DNA of 5,399 nucleotides, taken from the NCBI GenBank assembly GCA_020201485.1, contig JAIVGT010000072.1, positions 1 through 5,399 of the forward strand, in the 5' to 3' direction. The translations under genes and the position numbers were made by a program. This DNA comes from Halobacteriales archaeon (lineage in GTDB: Archaea; Thermoplasmatota; SW-10-69-26; JACQPN01; JAIVGT01). Shown piece by piece: positions 1 through 5,242 of the stretch; the first letter of the stretch is position 1; the number at the start of each line of letters is the position of its first letter. The notes under the pieces are model-generated. The model did not search any database and was not told the origin of the DNA. It saw nothing but the letters and a program-made list of their open reading frames with translations.

Positions 1-819
1 CCCCTGTTCGACGCCGAGGGCACGCTGCAGGGCTACGCCAAGGTCACGCGCGACCTCACGGCCAGCCGCGCGGCGGAGGCGGCGCGCATCGCCGAGGCGG
101 TGCAGGGCGAGCGGCTGCAGGAGGCGCAGCAGCGGGAGGTCTTCCGCGCGCAGTTCGTGAACGCCGCGGCGCACGAGCTGCGCACGCCCCTCACGCCCCT
201 CCGCCTGCAGGTGGACCTGCTGAGGTCGCAGCTGGGGCGCTTCCCCGACCCGCGCATCGAGCGCTCGCTCGCCATCCTGGACCGCAACCTGCACCGCCTG
301 AGCCGGCTCGTGGACGACCTGCTCATGCTGTCGCGCCTCGAGGCGGGCAAGCTCGTCCTGGAGATGGAGGACTGCGACGTGGAGGTCTTCGTGCAGCACG
401 CCGCCGAGGCGTTCCGGCCGCTGGCGGACGAGGCGGGCGTGGCGTTCGTGGCCGACATCGCCCCCGGGCTGCGCGTGCGCGCGGATCCCACGCGGCTCGG
501 GCAGGTGCTGGACAACCTGGCGTCGAACGCCGTGAAGTACACGCCGCGCGGCGGACGCGTCACGGTGCGCGCCCGGCCCGAGGGCGCGGCGGTGCGCATC
601 GAGGTCCGCGACACGGGCGTCGGCATCAAGCCCGCGGACCTGGAGCGGCTGTTCCAGCCGTTCACGCAGCTCGGCCGCGCGCCGCGCCTGGACGCCGGCC
701 ACGGCCTGGGCTTGTACGTGGTGCGCAGCTTCGTGCGCGTCATGGGCGGCGAGGTGGGCGTGGCCAGCGACGGCCCAGGGAAGGGCGCGACGTTCTGGGT
801 CACGCTGCCCGCGGCGTAG
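1..819 (+). CDS. PAS-containing sensor histidine kinase, C-terminal part (5' truncated by window)
   Basis: A two-component sensor kinase that autophosphorylates a histidine and passes the phosphate to a response regulator, which is not in this window. The frame is open from base 1, so the 272 residues seen are the C-terminal part and the GTG at 100 is not a credible start. In order: the end of a PAS/PAC domain (residues 1-20, ending KVTRDLT); a polar helical linker (about 22-50); a HisKA dimerisation helix with the H-box AAAHELRTPLTPL, phospho-acceptor His58; and an HATPase_c domain with N-box DNLASNAVKY (Asn176), G1 box DTGVGIK (Asp204), F-box LFQPF and G2 box GHGLGL (233-238). All boxes needed for activity are intact. 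No membrane segment is visible in this part. The input sensed lies upstream and cannot be judged. The gene ends at TAG 817-819 and converges on the small gene at 907-1167. Confidence 0.95.
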   Translation, partial: PLFDAEGTLQGYAKVTRDLTASRAAEAARIAEAVQGERLQEAQQREVFRAQFVNAAAHELRTPLTPLRLQVDLLRSQLGRFPDPRIERSLAILDRNLHRLSRLVDDLLMLSRLEAGKLVLEMEDCDVEVFVQHAAEAFRPLADEAGVAFVADIAPGLRVRADPTRLGQVLDNLASNAVKYTPRGGRVTVRARPEGAAVRIEVRDTGVGIKPADLERLFQPFTQLGRAPRLDAGHGLGLYVVRSFVRVMGGEVGVASDGPGKGATFWVTLPAA

Positions 820-906
820 CGCGCGCGGGCCCCGGCAACGCCAGGCGAGAGGGGATCGTCGCGCCGGCTGGGAGGCAACCGGCTCGCCCCGCCGGACGCG
901 GACCGC

Positions 907-1167
907 CTACTGGTCCTCCGTGTCCTTCCGCTGCTGGCTCTTCCCCTGCGTGCCTTGCTGGCCTTGGCTTCCGCCTTGGCTGGACTGCCCGCCCTGGCCC
1001 TGCGAGCCGCCTTGCGAGCCCTGCTGGCCCTGCTGGCCCTGCTGGCCCTGCTGCCCATCCTGGCCGGTCTGCTCCCGGCCGCCCTCGCCCGACTCCCCGC
1101 CAACGTTCCGGCGCTCCTCGATGTCCTTGTTCACGTTGCCCTTGCCGACCGTGTCCTTCTCGCCCAT
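907..1167 (-). CDS. Small Gly/Gln-rich, probably disordered protein (86 aa)
   Basis: Not recognised as a known family. From ATG at 1167 the protein has a charged N-terminal third (begins MGEKDTVGKGN, then an acidic/basic stretch). From about residue 34 it is almost entirely G, Q and S, with four consecutive QQG units, then SQGG/SQGQ variants and a charged tail ending RKDTEDQ. There are no hydrophobic segments, cysteines or signal peptide, so it should be cytoplasmic and unstructured. Third codon positions are mostly G/C, including outside the repeat, which supports real coding. No Shine-Dalgarno sequence and no convincing TATA-like element precede the ATG. The frame stays open upstream to 1734, but that extension is arginine-rich and lacks coding bias except near CTGCASKAKAPC, just upstream of the ATG, so a longer N-terminus cannot be excluded. 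Composition resembles hydrophilic stress-type proteins, but I do not assign a function. It converges on the kinase across an 87-nt gap. Confidence 0.6.
   Translation of the reverse strand: MGEKDTVGKGNVNKDIEERRNVGGESGEGGREQTGQDGQQGQQGQQGQQGSQGGSQGQGGQSSQGGSQGQQGTQGKSQQRKDTEDQ
1018..1053. repeat. Four tandem copies of a 9-bp unit (GCCCTGCTG)
   Basis: Four perfect head-to-tail copies of GCCCTGCTG on the + strand. On the coding (minus) strand they encode four glutamine/glutamine/glycine units in the Gly/Gln-rich small protein. A 9-bp unit keeps the frame, so copy-number change by slippage would lengthen or shorten the protein without breaking it. Confidence 0.9.
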
Positions 1168-1417
1168 GCGCGCCTGCTCGACGCACGGTGCCTTGGCCTT
1201 GCTGGCGCAGCCGGTGCACGCTGCCGGTCGCCGCCCGGGATGCGCCGCCCCCGGCCGTGCCGATGCAAGGAACGGAGCGCCGGAGCCCGGCCACCGCGCC
1301 CGGCGGATTTCCGCACGCGCGGCGGAACCGTCGGCTCCCGTCGGGATGCCGAACGGACGGGTGAGCCCGCGCGGCAGGACGGCAACGTGCCCGCCGCCCC
1401 CAAGACGTTCGTCCGCA
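1168..1417. other. Intergenic stretch with no supported gene
   Basis: Open reading frames cross this stretch only because stops are rare at this GC content. The G/C bias at third positions seen in neighbouring genes is lost, and the conceptual proteins are arginine/proline-rich in every frame. A short inverted repeat lies near 1308-1326 (TTCCGC paired with GCGGAA), with no T-tract that would make it a terminator. I see no RNA gene and no clear promoter here. The final bases before the Gly/Gln-rich gene (about 1168-1218, minus strand) encode a CxxC-containing peptide in its frame and might belong to it. Confidence 0.5.
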
Positions 1418-1564
1418 ATGCTCGTCCTTCTGCCCGCCGTTGGTTGCAGCATGGCAGCATCGACGCCGGACGCGCGGCCCGTGGAGGAGGCGAGCCTCGC
1501 CTCGGCCGGCCCGGTCAGCTCCCCCGAGGAGGCGGCCTCGGTGCAGTCGATGGCGACGGTGTAA
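1418..1564 (+). CDS. Possible tiny lipoprotein-like ORF (48 aa)
   Basis: Begins MLVLLPAVGCSMA: a very short hydrophobic run followed by a lipobox-like AVGC, with Cys10 as the potential lipidated residue, then a polar, acidic, Ala/Ser/Glu-rich tail ending at TAA 1562-1564. Third positions are G or C in about nine codons of ten, and arginine is scarce, unlike neighbouring false frames. Two facts weaken the call. The hydrophobic stretch is shorter than a usual signal peptide, and the overlapping minus-strand frame shares the same third positions, so codon bias alone does not settle the strand. An in-frame ATG at 1346 would add 24 arginine/proline-rich residues. No ribosome-binding site or TATA-like element is visible. 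It could be the remnant of a larger secreted protein. Confidence 0.35.
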   Translation: MLVLLPAVGCSMAASTPDARPVEEASLASAGPVSSPEEAASVQSMATV

Positions 1565-1663
1565 GCCTGCGCCTTGTGGGTCCGCAACCTCGTCCGGGCG
1601 CGCCATCGGGGACGCGCGCCGTAGGGTTTGCCGGCGCGGATGTCGCTCTCCCGGCCCCGCGTG

Positions 1664-1701
1664 GGTTCCACGACCCGGCTTCGAACTCCGGTCGTGGAAC
1701 C
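1664..1701. repeat. Strong inverted repeat centred on TTCGAA
   Basis: The arms GGTTCCACGAC (1664-1674) and GTCGTGGAACC (1691-1701) are perfect reverse complements. Inside them CGG (1676-1678) pairs with CCG (1688-1690) if one C is bulged, leaving a loop that itself contains the palindrome TTCGAA. As RNA this would be a stem of about 14 bp on either strand. No T-run follows on either strand, so a standard intrinsic terminator is not supported. It lies about 60 bp upstream of the lipoprotein start and 30 bp upstream of its candidate TATA element, so an operator dyad or structured leader is possible. It is not a tRNA: see rejected items. Confidence 0.85.
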
Positions 1702-1731
1702 GAGTCGCCCTCGTCCGAGCGATGAGCCAAG

Positions 1732-1739
1732 CATTATGG
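1732..1739 (+). promoter_or_regulatory. Candidate TATA-like element of the lipoprotein gene
   Basis: CATTATGG is an A/T-containing island in GC-rich sequence, centred about 28 nt upstream of the ATG at 1764. That is roughly where an archaeal TATA box sits for a leaderless transcript. No Shine-Dalgarno sequence precedes the ATG, which fits leaderless initiation. The element is short and degenerate, so this is an inference from position. Confidence 0.3.
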
Positions 1740-1763
1740 CCGGCCACGGCGCTCAACGCCCGC

Positions 1764-2561
1764 ATGCGACCGTCGCGGATGCCGCCGCCGTGGATATGGG
1801 CGCTCGCGCTGGTCGCGACCTTGGTCGCAGGCTGTTCGGGAGGGCCTGGCGCCCCGCCGCGCGCGGGCGGCGCAGACCAGGGGGGCGCAGACCAAGTGGA
1901 CGCGTCCGTCACCTTGGCCGGCCCGGCCATCGCCACGGCAGGCGCGGCCACGCCATTCGCGCTGTCGGTGCGTTCCAGCGTGCCCTTCGATTCGGAGCAC
2001 CTCCACATCCATTACGCCCGGCGGTCGTCGGACCACTGGGACACCAGCATCTACACGGGCGCATGCGAGGTGCGGTCCGGGCACGTCCCGGCAGACGTCA
2101 CCATCCCCTGCACCTTCGCGGCGGCCGGCGAGTACTACCTTCGTGGCGAGGCCTTCGGCGGGGCGACGGCGGCCGAAGGCGTCTTCGTGTCCAGCGAAGT
2201 CAAGGTCGTCGTCCAAAGGGGCGCGGCCGGCGACACTTCGCAGGAACCTCTGCGCCGCGTGACGGTCACGGCTCCCGCCCAGCTCCACGCAGGCGAGCCT
2301 GCGACCTTCCGGCTGTCCGTCACGGGGCCGTCGGCCGATTCGCCGCATCTCCACATCCACTACGCGACGGCGAGCAACCCGGACTGGAGCCCGACCTGGT
2401 ACTCGGGAAGGTGCACCCCAAGCCAAGGCGCGGTGCCCGCGGAGACGGATATCCAGTGCACGTTCGAGACGGCGGGCACGTACTATCTGCGGGGCGAGGC
2501 GAAGGTGGATGGCGGGACCTTCGCTTCGGACGAGTTGCGCGTGGACGTGGCTGCTCAGTAG
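1764..2561 (+). CDS. Lipoprotein with two tandem HLHIHY/Cys-pair domains (265 aa)
   Basis: An exported lipid-anchored protein of unknown function. From ATG 1764 it has a basic n-region (MRPSR), a hydrophobic segment (about 10-22) and a lipobox VAGC, with Cys24 as the likely lipidated residue, then a Gly/Ala/Pro-rich linker. In-frame ATGs at 1722 and 1779 are alternatives. The mature part is two copies of one roughly 105-residue domain (about 41-146 and 158-265). Each has, in order, a beta-strand-like start, HLHIHY (His79/81/83 and His195/197/199), a Trp/Tyr-containing stretch, a Cys, a G-x-VPA segment, Ile-x-Cys-Thr-Phe, AG-x-YYLRGEA and a final strand with S-x-E/D-x-V-x-V. The cysteines are 15 apart in both (101/116 and 217/232) and every landmark is offset by exactly 116 residues. 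The pattern suggests an Ig-like beta sandwich with one disulphide. The alternating histidines could bind metal, which is inference. It stands alone, with RNase HI 65 nt downstream. Confidence 0.88.
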   Translation: MRPSRMPPPWIWALALVATLVAGCSGGPGAPPRAGGADQGGADQVDASVTLAGPAIATAGAATPFALSVRSSVPFDSEHLHIHYARRSSDHWDTSIYTGACEVRSGHVPADVTIPCTFAAAGEYYLRGEAFGGATAAEGVFVSSEVKVVVQRGAAGDTSQEPLRRVTVTAPAQLHAGEPATFRLSVTGPSADSPHLHIHYATASNPDWSPTWYSGRCTPSQGAVPAETDIQCTFETAGTYYLRGEAKVDGGTFASDELRVDVAAQ

Positions 2562-2595
2562 GAAGGGGCTGGTGCGCGGGGGATTGGCCCTGGTG

Positions 2596-2606
2596 CCCTC
2601 TTGTAC
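2596..2606 (+). promoter_or_regulatory. Candidate core promoter of the RNase HI gene
   Basis: CCCTCTTGTAC lies with its CCCTC ending 27 nt before the GTG at 2627. CCCTC occurs at nearly the same distance upstream of the amidohydrolase and trxB starts, and here too it is followed by the only A/T-containing bases in the region. No Shine-Dalgarno sequence precedes the GTG. Support is positional and the match is short. Confidence 0.3.
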
Positions 2607-2626
2607 CTCCGCGCGCATCGCCGCGC

Positions 2627-3125
2627 GTGCACGCCGAGCTGTGGTGCGACGGGTTGTGCCAGCCCCGCTTCGCGAAGCGGCGCGTCGCCACCCACGGCGT
2701 GGTCGTACGGGGGGATGGGGAGCTGCGCGACGTGCTGTACGCGGTCGCGGGCGAGGACATTACGAGCGACGTCGCCGAGTACGCCGCCGGCATCGCCGCC
2801 GTGGAATGGCTCCTTGCGACGCAGACGGCATCGCGCGCGCCACCGTCCGCAGCGACAGCCTGCTCATGGTGCGCCAGGTGCGCGGCGAGCGGCGCGTGCG
2901 CGGCGGCCGGAGCGCGCCCCTGCACGCCCTGCTCGCGGAGCGCGCGAAGCTCCTGCCCATGCCCGTCGCGTGGGAATGGGTGCCGCGCGGGCAGAACGCC
3001 GAGGCCGACGCCCTGACGCGCAAGGCGTACCATGACCGCGCCCCGCGGGACTCGCGCTATGATTCTACGATTACGAGGCGATGGTGCGCCGCTTCGTCGA
3101 GCTGACCGGCCAGGCGGAGGATTAG
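2627..3125 (+). pseudogene. rnhA: Ribonuclease HI family gene with two apparent frameshifts
   Basis: RNase HI cleaves the RNA strand of RNA/DNA hybrids. From GTG 2627 the first frame gives MHAELWCDG and continues to AEYAAGIAAVEWLL. Near 2813-2824 the homology moves to the frame one base earlier (ADGIARATVRSDSLLMVRQV through ENAEAD-like QNAEADALTRKAY). Near 3061-3066 it moves again by the same amount, to FYDYEAMVRRFVELTG, ending at TAG 3123-3125. The four catalytic carboxylates are all present: Asp8 (2648), Glu51 (2777), Asp in RSDS (2854) and Asp in AEAD (3007). G/C-rich third positions follow the same frame changes. Restoring one base at each point makes 501 nt, an intact protein of about 166 residues, normal for the family. 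No slippery heptamer is evident. Either the gene was recently inactivated or the assembly lost two bases. The 3' end overlaps the stop of the convergent 52-residue gene. Confidence 0.78.
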
Positions 3126-3280
3126 GCGCCTTCCAGGCCCTCGGGCTGCTTGCTCGGAGCCGGCTTGCCCAGGAGCCAGGCCAGCGCGTCGGCGTAGCCC
3201 GCATCGTACTGGTGCCCGTGCTTGCGCAGCATGCCCAGGGCCCACGCCAGCTGCTTCTCCACCTCGGCCTCGCTCCGCAT
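3122..3280 (-). CDS. Small helical protein with C-terminal GYADALAWLLG motif (52 aa)
   Basis: Unknown function, probably cytoplasmic. It begins MRSEAEVEKQL, continues as an amphipathic helix (AWALGMLRKHG), then GYADALAWLLG, and ends with a Pro/Lys/Glu-rich tail. From memory, short archaeal proteins often pair an E/K-rich N-terminal helix with a Gly-Tyr-x-Asp-Ala-Leu-x-Trp-x-Leu-Gly ending, so this looks like a member of that loosely defined hypothetical group. The ATG at 3280 is fixed by a strong GGAGG (3292-3288) with 7-nt spacing inside the end of the amidohydrolase gene. Only 2 nt separate the amidohydrolase stop from this ATG, so the two are co-transcribed and probably translationally coupled. 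Its TAA (3124-3122) shares bases with the RNase HI stop on the other strand. Confidence 0.8.
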   Translation of the reverse strand: MRSEAEVEKQLAWALGMLRKHGHQYDAGYADALAWLLGKPAPSKQPEGLEGA

Positions 3281-3282
3281 CG

Positions 3283-4143
3283 TCACGCCTCCGGGAACAG
3301 GCGCGCGGCGTTCTCCTCGAAGATGAGCTCCAGGAGGGGCCGGGCCAGGGCCAGCTCCTCTTGGAAGCGCCGGATGTTGTCGCCGAGCTGCTTCACGCCC
3401 GGCCCGGGCCAGTCGCTGCCGTAGAGCACGCGCTCCCGGATGTCGAAGAGGTTCGGGAACCACTCCGGGATGCGCTGCGGCGGGATGCTGCTCAGGTCGA
3501 GCCAGAGGTTCTCGAAGCGGCGGAGCAGGAAGCCCGCCTCGCGCGTCCACAGCGCCCTTCCCCCGTGCGCCATGACGACCTGCAGGTCGGGGAAGTCCTG
3601 GCACACGTCGTCCAGCGCCATGGGGTCGGCGAAGGCGTTGCGCGCGCCCGGGAACAGGCTCGTGCCCGTGTGCACCATGACCGGCATCTCCAGCTCCTGC
3701 GCCGCCTCGTACATGCCGCGCAGCTTCGCGTTGCCGCGCAGATAGTCGTTCGCCGCCACGACCTGGTGCGGCGGGTGGACCTTGAGCGCGCGGATGCCCT
3801 TGTCGCGCAGCGCGCGCACCTGCGCGCGGGCCTCCTCGGCCGTCCCGCGGCGCGGGTCGAGCCCGCCGAAGGCGATGAAGCGGTCCTCGTGCCCCTTCAC
3901 GTACTGCGCGACGAAGTCGTTGACCTTCTCCGTGAAGCCGAGGGTGTCCGGCGCGGGGTAGTTGATGAGGCCGCAGCGGTGCACGCCTTGCTGGTCCATG
4001 TAGGCGAGGAGCTTGTCCGGGCTCTGGAGGAAGCCGCGGATGGTCTGCGCGTCGTGCGGATGCCCGTGCTGGATGAAGGCGAGCGCCTCCGGCTTCAGCA
4101 GCTCCCAGGGTTGGATGTGCACATGGATGTCGGTGACGCGCAC
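3283..4143 (-). CDS. Amidohydrolase family protein (PF04909-like metal-dependent hydrolase, 286 aa)
   Basis: A cytoplasmic TIM-barrel metal-dependent hydrolase or decarboxylase of the amidohydrolase-2 group, which includes ACMSD-type decarboxylases. The substrate cannot be deduced. From GTG 4143 the protein starts MRVTDIHVHIQPW, with the metal-binding HxH at His7/His9 directly after the first strand, as is usual. Further landmarks are KVHPP (His123), MVHTG (His158), MAHGG (His193) and YGSDWPG (Asp244), covering the expected metal and catalytic ligands. The segment LWLDLSSIP before the last strand is also typical. The frame is open to 4317, but the added 58 residues are Arg/Pro-rich and antisense to trxB, so the GTG is preferred. 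No Shine-Dalgarno sequence precedes it. It is first in an operon with the 52-residue gene 2 nt downstream and is divergent from trxB. Confidence 0.9.
   Translation of the reverse strand: MRVTDIHVHIQPWELLKPEALAFIQHGHPHDAQTIRGFLQSPDKLLAYMDQQGVHRCGLINYPAPDTLGFTEKVNDFVAQYVKGHEDRFIAFGGLDPRRGTAEEARAQVRALRDKGIRALKVHPPHQVVAANDYLRGNAKLRGMYEAAQELEMPVMVHTGTSLFPGARNAFADPMALDDVCQDFPDLQVVMAHGGRALWTREAGFLLRRFENLWLDLSSIPPQRIPEWFPNLFDIRERVLYGSDWPGPGVKQLGDNIRRFQEELALARPLLELIFEENAARLFPEA
3288..3292 (-). promoter_or_regulatory. Shine-Dalgarno site of the 52-aa gene
   Basis: GGAGG on the minus strand, 7 nt before the ATG at 3280, inside the last codons of the amidohydrolase. It is the only strong ribosome-binding site in the window and it decides the start of the small downstream protein. 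Confidence 0.8.
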
Positions 4144-4161
4144 GCGCCGGCAACGGGTCGG

Positions 4162-4176
4162 CCACGCTTGAGGGTT
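4162..4176 (-). promoter_or_regulatory. Candidate amidohydrolase promoter element AACCCTCAAGCGTGG
   Basis: On the minus strand AACCCTCAA (4176-4168) ends 25 nt before the GTG at 4143, the spacing expected of a core promoter element for a leaderless transcript. It repeats the 9-mer found at matching distance before trxB on the other strand, and the following CAAGCGTGG also recurs there (4237-4245). The element is not strongly TATA-like, so it may instead bind a regulator. The reverse complement of the trxB TATA-like box (CTATTTGA, 4231-4224) could serve this gene with a leader of about 55 nt. Confidence 0.4.
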
Positions 4177-4218
4177 TCCGCGCGCTCCCCTGCTCACCTT
4201 CCACGCGAAATCCTGGTG

Positions 4219-4231
4219 AACCCTCAAATAG
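4219..4231 (+). promoter_or_regulatory. Candidate trxB core promoter (TATA-like TCAAATAG)
   Basis: TCAAATAG (4224-4231) is centred about 25-26 nt before the GTG at 4253 and is the most A/T-rich spot in the divergent region. It is preceded by purine-containing GGTGAAC, where a BRE would lie. The position fits an archaeal TATA box for a leaderless mRNA. No Shine-Dalgarno sequence is present. The 9-mer AACCCTCAA (4219-4227) overlaps it and recurs on the opposite strand upstream of the amidohydrolase. Confidence 0.5.
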
Positions 4232-4252
4232 CCCGGCAAGCGTGGGCTCCGC

Positions 4253-5227
4253 GTGGGCGCGCAGGACACGCAGGTCCGGGACCTCGTCATCGTCGGCTCC
4301 GGCCCCGCCGGGCTCACCGCGGCGCTCTACGCTGCGCGCGCCAACCTCAAGCCCCTGCTCGTCGGCGGCTACCAGTTCGGCGGCCAGCTCATGCTGACCA
4401 CGGACGTGGAGAACTACCCCGGCTTCCCCCAGGGCATCCAGGGCCCGGAGATGATGGAGCTGTTCAAGCAGCAGGCGGCGCGCTTCGGCACGGACATCGT
4501 GGAGAAGGACGTGGAGAAGGTCGACTTCTCGCAGCGGCCCTTCCAGCTCTGGGTCGACGGGCAGCACATCACGGCGAAGTGCGTCATCGTCGCCACGGGC
4601 GCGAGCGCGAAGTGGCTCAACATCGAGAGCGAGAAGCGCCTGCAGGGCAAGGGCGTGAGCGCGTGCGCCACGTGCGACGGCTTCTTCTTCCGCGGCAAGG
4701 AGGTCGCGGTCGTGGGCGGGGGCGACACGGCGATGGAGGAGGCGACGTTCCTCACCCGCTTCGCCACGAAGGTCACGGTCATCCACCGCCGGGAGGAGTT
4801 CAAGGCGAGCCGCATCATGCTCGACCGCGCCCGCGCCAACCCCAGGATCGGCTTCCTGCCGAACACGGAGGTCACGGAGGTGCTAGGCAAGGACAAGGTC
4901 GAGGGCCTGCGCCTCGTCCGCCACGCTCAGGGCAACCCGCAGAGCCAGATGCACATGGGCCACAAGGTGGAGCAGTGGGACATGCCGGCAGAGGGCCTGT
5001 TCCTCGCCATCGGGCACCAGCCGAACACGAGGTTCCTCGAAGGCCAGCTCGACCTCAACGCCGTGGGCTACATCAAGGTCCACAACTTCACGCGCACGAG
5101 CGTGGAGGGCGTGTTCGCCGCCGGGGATGTGCAGGACCCACGCTACCGGCAGGCCGTGACCGCCGCCGGAGCGGGCTGCATGGCCGCGCTCGACGCGGAG
5201 AAGTGGCTCGAGGAGCAGGCGCACTGA
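4253..5227 (+). CDS. trxB: Thioredoxin reductase (NADPH-type, 324 aa)
   Basis: A cytoplasmic flavoprotein that moves electrons from NAD(P)H through FAD and a redox-active cysteine pair to thioredoxin. From GTG 4253: FAD-binding GSGPAG (15-20); GGQL and ENYPGFP, typical of low-molecular-weight TrxR; ATGA (114-117); the redox motif CATC (Cys138/Cys141) followed by Asp142; the second nucleotide-binding GGGDTAMEEA (from 155); HRREEFK (177-183); GLFLAIGHQPNT; and C-terminal FAAGDVQDPRYRQAVTAAGAG closing the FAD site. Length matches the family. HRR supports NADPH use, although the usual last arginine of HRRxxxR is Lys183. A short polar insertion (about AQGNPQSQMHMGHK) lies before the GLFLAIGH strand. 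The start is the only sensible in-frame one and fits the candidate TATA box. No thioredoxin gene is in the window. It diverges from the amidohydrolase and converges on the partial gene at 5243. Confidence 0.96.
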   Translation: MGAQDTQVRDLVIVGSGPAGLTAALYAARANLKPLLVGGYQFGGQLMLTTDVENYPGFPQGIQGPEMMELFKQQAARFGTDIVEKDVEKVDFSQRPFQLWVDGQHITAKCVIVATGASAKWLNIESEKRLQGKGVSACATCDGFFFRGKEVAVVGGGDTAMEEATFLTRFATKVTVIHRREEFKASRIMLDRARANPRIGFLPNTEVTEVLGKDKVEGLRLVRHAQGNPQSQMHMGHKVEQWDMPAEGLFLAIGHQPNTRFLEGQLDLNAVGYIKVHNFTRTSVEGVFAAGDVQDPRYRQAVTAAGAGCMAALDAEKWLEEQAH

Positions 5228-5242
5228 CCGCGCTGCCGCGCG

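Noticed and set aside
820..906. Terminator between the convergent kinase and Gly/Gln-rich genes
   Set aside because: A GCCGG/CCGGC pair can form around 864-884, but there is no T-tract on either strand, so a terminator cannot be supported.
1018..1053. CRISPR-like or mobile-element repeat
   Set aside because: Units are contiguous 9-mers within a coding frame, without spacers, flanking inverted ends or transposase sequence.
33..1103. 356-residue minus-strand frame opposite the histidine kinase
   Set aside because: Extremely arginine/serine-rich shadow of an unmistakable kinase on the other strand.
1648..1705. tRNA-like T-arm (GGCTTCGAACTCC) inside the dyad
   Set aside because: The outer arms pair directly around this loop, leaving no room for D and anticodon arms. 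The conserved G53-C61 pair and a full cloverleaf are missing on both strands.
955..1725. Plus-strand frame with a Leu/Ala-rich, membrane-like N-terminus
   Set aside because: The Leu/Ala repeats are the antisense reading of the Gln/Gln/Gly repeat, and the remainder is Arg/Pro-rich without coding bias.
4144..4317. 58-residue N-terminal extension of the amidohydrolase
   Set aside because: The metal-binding HxH normally follows the first few residues. The extension is Arg/Pro-rich and would overlap the trxB promoter and start.
3122..4786. Single 554-residue minus-strand frame across the amidohydrolase and trxB
   Set aside because: Only the last 52 codons look like protein. The rest is antisense to trxB or out of frame with the amidohydrolase and is open only because stops are rare at high GC.
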